Source: Bacteroidales bacterium
GTDB lineage: Bacteria > Bacteroidota > Bacteroidia > Bacteroidales > VadinHA17
DNA length: 64,000 bases
Assembly: GCA_016715075.1 (NCBI GenBank)
Contig: JADKBK010000013.1
Span: forward strand, 56,061-120,060
Direction: 5' to 3'
The notes below the pieces were generated by a model that searched no databases, was not told the origin of the DNA, and was given only the letters and a program-made list of their open reading frames with translations. A program made the position numbers and the translations under genes. Position 1 is the stretch's first letter. Every line of letters starts with the position of its first letter. Positions 57,975 through 64,000 of this stretch are shown here, piece after piece.

Positions 57975-59327
57975 ATGGTTCAGAGGTTCAGAAAATTCAT
58001 AAGCACAAATAACCTTGTCAGTCAGGGCAGTAAAATATTGCTCGCAGTAAGCGGTGGCATTGATTCAATGGTAATGACGCATCTGTTTATGCAGGAAGAT
58101 TATAAGATCGGAATTGCCCATTGCAATTTTTCCCTGAGGGCTTCTGAATCTGACCTTGACGAAAAGATGGTTTCAGAATTTGCTTCAGCACAAAATATAG
58201 AATTCTTTTCAATACGCTTTAACACAAAAGAATATGCTGTTGAAAATGGGATCTCCATCCAGATGGCTGCCAGGGAACTGAGATACAGCTGGTTTGAAAA
58301 GATCAGATATGATCATGGTTATGATGCTGTCGCTGTGGCACATAATATGAATGACAATATTGAGACTCTGCTGATCAATCTTATCAGGGGAACAGGTATT
58401 ACAGGTCTGACAGGAATGAAACCTGAAACAAATTATATCATACGCCCGCTGCTGTTTGCCACCCGTGATGAGATAACAAATTACTGTAACAACAACATGG
58501 TCGTTTATCGTGAAGACAGGTCCAATGCGGATACAAAATACCTCAGAAACAAAATCAGGCACCAGGTATTACCGCTGCTGAAGGAGATGAATCCCTCAAT
58601 TGAATCTTCATTAAATGAAACTGCAGGAATTCTCAGCGGCATAAATGAAATCGTTTCGGATTATGTAAAAAACCTTCGGGAAGAGTTGTCAGAACAAAAA
58701 GATGATTACATAGCTTATAATATAGGCCGCTTAAATCCATATCTCCATAACAGGGCTCTCCTGTTCGAAATCTTCAGACCTTATGGTATTGCAGATGTTT
58801 CAATAAAAGACCTTCTAAGTATCATTGAAGGTGAAACAGGAGGTCAGCTTTACACCACAACTCACCGGATAGTAAGAAACAGGAAGGAACTGCTTGTCAC
58901 TGGTCATAAAAAAGTGGAGATCAATCAGCTGCTAATCAATAATTCTGAAGAGCTTAAAAAAATCCCGCATATAGAATCTGTGGCTGTTACCAGGATTACT
59001 GAAGCTTTTGTTATTCCTTCCGGACCAGGTTCTCTGTGTATTGATTATGATAAAATATCCTATCCCCTGGTTTTGAGAAGATGGAATAGTGGTGATTATT
59101 TTTACCCGCTGGGATTTAACCACAAAAAAAAGCTCAGCGACTATTTCACAGATAGAAAGTATTCAATACTTGACAAGGATAATGCACAGATCCTTGAATC
59201 GGAAGGTATGATTGTTTGCATTCTTGGTGACAGGATCGATAATCGTTTCAGGATTACATCTTCTTCAGAAAACGCTCTGATAATAATATCCGGACAGAAG
59301 GACCTTCTTTGTAAGCAAGAGCTTTGA
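57975..59327 (+). CDS. tilS: tRNA(Ile)-lysidine synthetase
   Basis: 450 residues from the ATG at 57975 (MVQRFRKFISTNN); an upstream TTG in the terminator region is less likely. TilS modifies C34 of tRNA-Ile(CAU) to lysidine, which changes both the amino acid and the codon read. The PP-loop LLAVSGGIDSMVM sits at ~22-34, followed by AHCNFSLR, the active-site-like VAVAHNMNDNIETLLINLIRGTG and REDRSNADTKYLRNKIRHQVLP. The C-terminal domains (~300-450) include RRWNSGDYFYPLG. It converges on aroC, with 32 bases between stops. Confidence 0.96.
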   Translation: MVQRFRKFISTNNLVSQGSKILLAVSGGIDSMVMTHLFMQEDYKIGIAHCNFSLRASESDLDEKMVSEFASAQNIEFFSIRFNTKEYAVENGISIQMAARELRYSWFEKIRYDHGYDAVAVAHNMNDNIETLLINLIRGTGITGLTGMKPETNYIIRPLLFATRDEITNYCNNNMVVYREDRSNADTKYLRNKIRHQVLPLLKEMNPSIESSLNETAGILSGINEIVSDYVKNLREELSEQKDDYIAYNIGRLNPYLHNRALLFEIFRPYGIADVSIKDLLSIIEGETGGQLYTTTHRIVRNRKELLVTGHKKVEINQLLINNSEELKKIPHIESVAVTRITEAFVIPSGPGSLCIDYDKISYPLVLRRWNSGDYFYPLGFNHKKKLSDYFTDRKYSILDKDNAQILESEGMIVCILGDRIDNRFRITSSSENALIIISGQKDLLCKQEL

Positions 59328-59359
59328 TAAGCTGAATTGTTTCCGTTACCAGACAGGGA

Positions 59360-60355
59360 TCAGCCTTTCCTCTTATGATGTATCCCCCTGTCAATCAGGA
59401 TAAGATCAGCCATAGCTATAGCGGTTACAGCCTCAACTATCACAGGCATTCTTAAAGCGATACAGGTATCATGCCTTCCCTTTACCCTCAGGGTTGTCAT
59501 GTTGCCTTCTGTAAAATTAAATGTCGTCTGATCAACTCCTGTTGATGATGTTGGTTTGACTACAACGCGGAAAACAATCTCATTTCCATTTGTGATCCCG
59601 CCGTTTATACCTCCGGCATTATTTGTTGAGGTAGTACCATTGCTGTCGATAAACGGGTCATTATGCCGAGAGCCCCTCATACTTGCTGCGGCGAATCCGA
59701 TACCAAACTCAATTCCCTTGATTGCAGGGATGGAAAAGACTAAATGGCTCACGGCAGATTCGAAGGAATAAAAAAATGGTTCACCTATAGCTTTTGGTGG
59801 TTTTGAGATCCGGCATTCAATTATCCCTCCTATAGAATCATTAGTCGCAATTGCCTCATTGACTGCTTTTTCTATGTCTGTCATTCCTCCTGCGGAGATA
59901 AGCTTTGCTGATATCTCAGCCGAGGCAGCAATCTTTTTTCCAATAACCCCGGCTGCAACAAGTCCCCAGGTTATCCTCCCTGAAAAATGGCCGCTCCCCC
60001 GCATATCGGAAAATCCCGAATATTTTTGTCTGGCTACAAAATCGGCATGACCAGGTCTTGGTACTTCTTTGAATTCATCATAGTCAGATGAAATCTTATC
60101 ACTGTTCCTTGTCATGATTGTTATTGGAGCGCCTGTGGTTATTCCATTGAAAACTCCGCTTAAAATCTCCGGAAGATCTGGCTCCCTTCGCTTTGTTGTA
60201 CCGGTGCTTCCACTTTGTCTTCTTCTCAGGTCATTCATAAAATCTTCGGGCTCCACTTTTATTCCCGGAGGACACCCGTCAATATTTATCCCGATTGCAG
60301 GTCCATGTGATTCCCCAAATATTGAAACTCTGAAAATTACTCCGAAGGAATTCAT
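59360..60355 (-). CDS. aroC: Chorismate synthase
   Basis: 331 residues; slightly shorter than many, but all blocks are present. It makes chorismate from EPSP with reduced FMN. Motifs: the start FRVSIFGESHGPAIGINIDGCP, RRRQSGSTGTTKRREPD, GAPITIMTRNSDKISSDYDE, RPGHADFVARQKY, GSGHFSGRITW and GGINGGITNGNEI. C-terminal RGRHD-like RHDTCIALRMPVIVEAV is present. It begins 6 bases after the aroB stop on the same strand, so aroB-aroC form an operon for aromatic amino acid synthesis. Confidence 0.97.
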   Translation of the reverse strand: MNSFGVIFRVSIFGESHGPAIGINIDGCPPGIKVEPEDFMNDLRRRQSGSTGTTKRREPDLPEILSGVFNGITTGAPITIMTRNSDKISSDYDEFKEVPRPGHADFVARQKYSGFSDMRGSGHFSGRITWGLVAAGVIGKKIAASAEISAKLISAGGMTDIEKAVNEAIATNDSIGGIIECRISKPPKAIGEPFFYSFESAVSHLVFSIPAIKGIEFGIGFAAASMRGSRHNDPFIDSNGTTSTNNAGGINGGITNGNEIVFRVVVKPTSSTGVDQTTFNFTEGNMTTLRVKGRHDTCIALRMPVIVEAVTAIAMADLILIDRGIHHKRKG

Positions 60356-60361
60356 AATATT

Positions 60362-61399
60362 CTACGTTTTATCTTTGAATCTTTTATAAAAATCTATGAT
60401 CTCCGGAATAGAGATCTTCTCAACAACTGCATTTCCTATTCCGTCAGAAAAAACGAAATGAATAGAGCTGCCTGCCTTTTTCTTATCATGAGTCACCAGC
60501 CGCTCAATCTGTGTATGGGAGATATCATAATCCCTCAAAAGACCGAACTTTTTCAGCAGATTAATTATTCTGACTGCACTGTTCTCATCGAGCAGTCCCC
60601 TATCCAGTGAAAAATATGTCGCCAGTTCCATTCCCGATGCGACAGCAAAGCCATGTTTAAACTGTGTCTGCATCTCAATAGCGTGACCGAAGGTGTGTCC
60701 GAAATTAAGGATCCTTCTCAGACCTGTCTCTCTTTCATCCTCTGTTACCACTGCAGCTTTGAACTTAACTGATCTGTAAACCATGTCAGTGAGCAGGTCG
60801 TAATCCCTCTCCTTTATTCCTTTAAAACTATTTTCGATAAGATCAAACAGTTCCGCATCTCCGATAATAGCTGTTTTAATCATCTCTGCCAATCCTGACA
60901 GGTACTCTTCTTCAGAAAGGGTGAACAACATTGCCGTATCACATATTACAAATTCCGGCTGCCTGATTATCCCGATTATATTTTTTGTACCTCCAAGATT
61001 TACACCATTCTTTCCGCCTGTACTTGCATCTACCTGCGACAGCAGGCTGCTTGAAACATAACCGCATCTTACACCCCGGAGATAGACTGATGCAAGGAAG
61101 CCTGCCAGGTCACAGACGACACCCCCGCCAACAGCAAGTATAAAACCATTCCTGTCAATACCGGCTTCCAGCAGTTTATCTGCCAGTTGTTCAATTACCG
61201 TAAGTTTCTTGCTATCCTCTCCTGGCACAACAGAAAGAACCGGAACATCAGGAAATTTGTCTCCATATAAACGTTTTATATTGTCATCAGTAACGATAAC
61301 AACTCCTGAGCCGGGAAGAAGAGTGCCAACTGATTCCCATCCTGCTCCTATATGGATCTCCGACCTTGATCCGGGAGTATTTATGATTATTTTTTCCAA
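60362..61399 (-). CDS. aroB: 3-dehydroquinate synthase
   Basis: 345 residues, full length. AroB closes DAHP to 3-dehydroquinate with NAD+ and a divalent metal in the cytoplasm. Recognisable parts are the nucleotide-binding AVGGGVVCDLAGFLASVYLRG, TGGKNGVNLGGTKNIIG, GLAEMIKTAIIGDAELF with the metal Glu, and NFGHTFGHAIE with metal His. The gene is 6 bases upstream of aroC and 79 bases downstream of the ABC-F gene on the same strand. No regulatory element is evident in that gap. Confidence 0.97.
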   Translation of the reverse strand: MEKIIINTPGSRSEIHIGAGWESVGTLLPGSGVVIVTDDNIKRLYGDKFPDVPVLSVVPGEDSKKLTVIEQLADKLLEAGIDRNGFILAVGGGVVCDLAGFLASVYLRGVRCGYVSSSLLSQVDASTGGKNGVNLGGTKNIIGIIRQPEFVICDTAMLFTLSEEEYLSGLAEMIKTAIIGDAELFDLIENSFKGIKERDYDLLTDMVYRSVKFKAAVVTEDERETGLRRILNFGHTFGHAIEMQTQFKHGFAVASGMELATYFSLDRGLLDENSAVRIINLLKKFGLLRDYDISHTQIERLVTHDKKKAGSSIHFVFSDGIGNAVVEKISIPEIIDFYKRFKDKT

Positions 61400-61478
61400 A
61401 TCTGTAAACTTAAGGCGCTAAAGTAGAAAAAAAATAGACTTATAGTTCAATATGAGGACTCTGAAATTCAGCCATCAA

Positions 61479-63354
61479 TTACTTCTCACTGAGCTCCAGC
61501 CATCGCATCTCTTTGTCATCCAGTATCTTTAATATTTCGCCATGTCTTTTTGACTGTATGTAAAGATCATCTGTAGTAAGATTTCCAGTACTTATTTCAG
61601 CTTCAATAAATGCCTTCTCCTTCTCCAGTATCACAATCTCAGCGCTTAAAGCTTCAAATTCAAGCTTCTCCTTATATGTCAGACCCGGCTTCTTATCCTT
61701 CTTACCTGCTTTTTCCTGAGGCAAAGCCTGATCCTGGCTTTTGCAGCCTTTGCAGCGGCAGCTTTCTGATCTGACTCCTCCTGCTTATCGCGAAGCTGGA
61801 GTGTAATTGCCGGGAAAATCTTTTATAAGCCCTTCGCCCTTATACTCAAAAAATATGATCCACAACCTTATCCATAAAATACCTGTCGTGCGAGACAACA
61901 ATGACACAACCCCGGAAGCCGGCCAGGTATTCCTCAAGTACGTTCAGGGTAAGGATATCGAGGTCATTCGTAGGCTCATCAAGAATGAGGAAGTTAGGAT
62001 TCTTCATCAGGACAGTCAGCAGGTAAAGCCGACGCTTCTCCCCTCCCGACAACTTCCTGATCAGTGTATATTGCTTCTCGGGAGGAAACAGGAAATAGTT
62101 CATGAACTGAGTCACCGAGAGAAGAGTCCCGTCGCTTACCATTACCCTCTCCGCAATGCTTTTGACTGCATCAATAACAGTCATATTTTCGTCAAATTCA
62201 ATGCCTTCCTGCCTGTAATATCCGAATACGATTGTTTCTCCTCTCTCAACCGTTCCGGAATCAGGCGCTGAAAGCCCTGTAATTATATTCAGAAGAGTGG
62301 TTTTCCCTGTACCGTTACGCCCTATCAGCCCTGCCTTTTCAAACCGGTTAAAAAGATAGGTGAAATCCTTTATTAAAACCTTATCGCCGAATGACTTATT
62401 AACATTTTTCATCTCCAGGATCTTGCTGCCCATCCTTGAGATATTTACATTTATATTCAGACTTTTATCTTCATTCTTTTTTGCAGCTTTTTCCTTCAGG
62501 TCATAAAATGATTCAATCCTTGATTTAGCCTTATGGCGTCTGGCTTTCGGCATTCGTCTCATCCATTCAAGCTCAGTCTTTAAAAGATTCCTTGCCTTCT
62601 CGGTATTCATCTTTGCCGAATACTCCCTGCTTTCCTTTTTCTCGAGAAAATATTCATAGTTACCTTCATACCTGTATAGCTCATTATCTGAAAGTTCAAG
62701 TATCACATTGCAGACTCTGTCAAGAAAATAGCGGTCGTGTGTAACCATGAAAAGTGTTTTATTTGACTTTATAAGATACTCTTCCAACCACTCTATCATA
62801 TCAAGATCAAGATGGTTGGTAGGTTCATCCAGCAAAAGAAGATCACTCTCCTCAACCAGTACCTTAGCCAGGGCAACTCTTTTTTTCTGACCACCGGAAA
62901 GAGTTCCAATTATGGCATTCAGATCAGTAAGTTTCAGCCTGTAAAGGATCTGCTTGACTGATACCTCATAATCCCATGCCTTATGATCATCCATCCTCTG
63001 GGTCATTACAGACAGCTGTTCAGCATCTCCTGAAAGCAGACAATCTTCATAATCCCTTATCACTTTCACCAGTTCACTCTCTGTGCAAAACAATTCATCA
63101 ATGATCCTGTTTGACTCATCCAGCTCAGGTGATTGCCTGAGATAGGCGATCTTCAGGTCTCTTTTAATGCTTAGTGATCCACCGTCGGAGTTTTCCCTGC
63201 CGGCAAGTATATCAAGAAGCGAAGATTTGCCGGCTCCGTTAACGGCTATGAGAGCCGCCTTATCATCCTTGTTTATATTAAGACTAAGGTTTTCAAAAAG
63301 AAGCCTGTCACCTATGCGTCGTGAAATGTTCTCTGCCTGAAGATAACTTACCAT
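61479..63354 (-). CDS. ABC-F family ATPase, Uup type (frameshifted)
   Basis: About 624 residues if the indels are repaired. The main frame (63354-61846) has two ABC domains: a first with VNGAGKSSLLDILAG, LSGGQKKRVALAK and LLLLDEPTNHLDLD, an intervening linker, and a second with GRNGTGKTTLLNIITGL, LSGGEKRRLYLL and FLILDEPTNDLDIL. It stops at DHIF*, where a T6 run probably has one T too many. Repaired, it continues EYKGEGLIKDFPGNY; at least one or two further indels between 61725 and 61860 are needed to reach an Ala/Lys-rich linker and the C-terminal coiled coil (61479-61724). ABC-F proteins act at the ribosome. No membrane helix is present. Confidence 0.93.
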
Positions 63355-63417
63355 AAAAAATAAATATGCGCAAAGATAAAAAGTGTTACCTTACCAGCAC
63401 TACATTTTTCATTTCAT

Positions 63418-64000
63418 ATGACCATTAAGAAGCGAATAGAACTGACTATCAACTACTTTTTGATGAATAATCAGGTTGCCGAAACGGAACTGACCTACCG
63501 TACGCCCTTTGAACTTATGGTGGCTGTTATTCTATCAGCTCAGTGTACAGACAAGAGAGTCAATATGATAACTCCTCCATTGCTGTCAAAATTTCCCGAC
63601 GCTGACAAAATGTCGAAGGCTGAGCCTGAAGAGATCTTTGAATATATAAAATCATGTTCCTATCCAAATAATAAATCAAAGCATCTTTCAGGTATGTCAA
63701 GGATGCTTGTAAAGGAATTTGGAGGGGTAATGCCCTCAGATCCTGAATTACTTCAGAAACTTCCGGGGTCGGAAGAAAAACAGCAAACGTTATTGCATCG
63801 GTAGCCTTTCAGAAACCTGTGCTGGCTGTTGATACACATGTTTTCAGAGTTTCGAACAGGATTGGCCTTGTGAAGAATGCAAAGACACCCAGAAGCGTGG
63901 AAGATCAGCTCTCCCATTATATCCCCGGGGAACTGCTGTTTAAAGCTCATCACTGGCTCCTTCTTCATGGCCGGTATGTCTGTAAGGCAAGAATGCCACT
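63418..64000 (+). CDS. nth: Endonuclease III, N-terminal part (frameshifted, window edge)
   Basis: About 194 residues are visible; the gene runs off the right edge. One G is missing from the GGGG at 63765-63768: as written, the frame ends at 63804 after LPGSEEKQQTLLHR, while the restored frame reads LPGVGRKTANVIASV. This helix-hairpin-helix motif carries the catalytic Lys, and VDTHVFRVSNRIGL carries the catalytic Asp. The last visible part, LLLHGRYVCKAR, begins the 4Fe-4S cluster ligands. It is a base-excision-repair glycosylase/AP lyase for oxidised pyrimidines. It starts 63 bases from the ABC-F gene, divergently. Confidence 0.93.

Noticed and set aside
1..64000. tRNA or rRNA genes
   Set aside because: Reading by eye, no tRNA-like cloverleaf or rRNA segment was recognised; a dedicated tRNA search would be needed to be certain.

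Overview
The window comes from a member of the Bacteroidota, most likely an anaerobic or microaerophilic Bacteroidales/Marinilabiliales-type organism. Visible reasons: type IX secretion (T9SS) sorting domains of both type A and type B, an ExbB-ExbD-TonB operon, promoters of the TAnnTTTG/TTTG kind, mostly absent Shine-Dalgarno sequences, a short eukaryote/archaeal-like ProRS, and anaerobe-leaning genes (rubredoxin, citrate lyase, nickel-pincer cofactor synthesis, a membrane polyferredoxin). No rRNA, tRNA, CRISPR array, insertion sequence or phage gene was recognised. No gene-free stretch exceeds 300 bases.

Layout. 1-2081: end of an exbB-exbD-tonB operon facing a lone response-regulator receiver. 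2289-19906: a tight six-gene operon with two DUF4402 pilin-like secreted proteins, a PapD-like periplasmic chaperone, a giant repetitive T9SS adhesin (about 3776 residues, interrupted by one frameshift), a third DUF4402 protein and an usher-like outer-membrane protein ending in three SPOR domains. This looks like a Bacteroidota version of a chaperone-usher fibre system and is the most novel part of the window. 19931-23009: glyA and a CBS-type ClC channel on the minus strand. 23125-27159: paired M16 peptidases and a T9SS type B protein. 27250-35227: relA/spoT, fur, an outer-membrane protein, purA, a SPOR lipoprotein and a long-chain acyl-CoA synthetase.

35277-44672: mainly minus strand. It holds an HD-like protein, an isocitrate dehydrogenase family gene, rubredoxin, citrate lyase alpha, a fused citrate lyase ACP-beta protein, methylmalonyl-CoA epimerase, a polyferredoxin and a DUF362 protein, with a plus-strand PepD-type dipeptidase in between. 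44862-48415: larC-larE-larB for the nickel-pincer nucleotide, then a WbqC-like gene. 48463-52818: an outer-membrane protein and two low-complexity Tyr/Ser-rich exported proteins. 52917-64000: proS, an unknown protein with an Omp85-like partner, a 2-Cys peroxiredoxin, tilS, aroC, aroB, an ABC-F ATPase and the start of nth.

Seven otherwise intact genes carry single-base frameshifts (adhesin, icd-like, pepD, larB, ahpC, ABC-F, nth), several in homopolymers. Many affect housekeeping functions, so residual assembly indels are more likely than true decay. I annotate them as coding regions with the frameshift stated.
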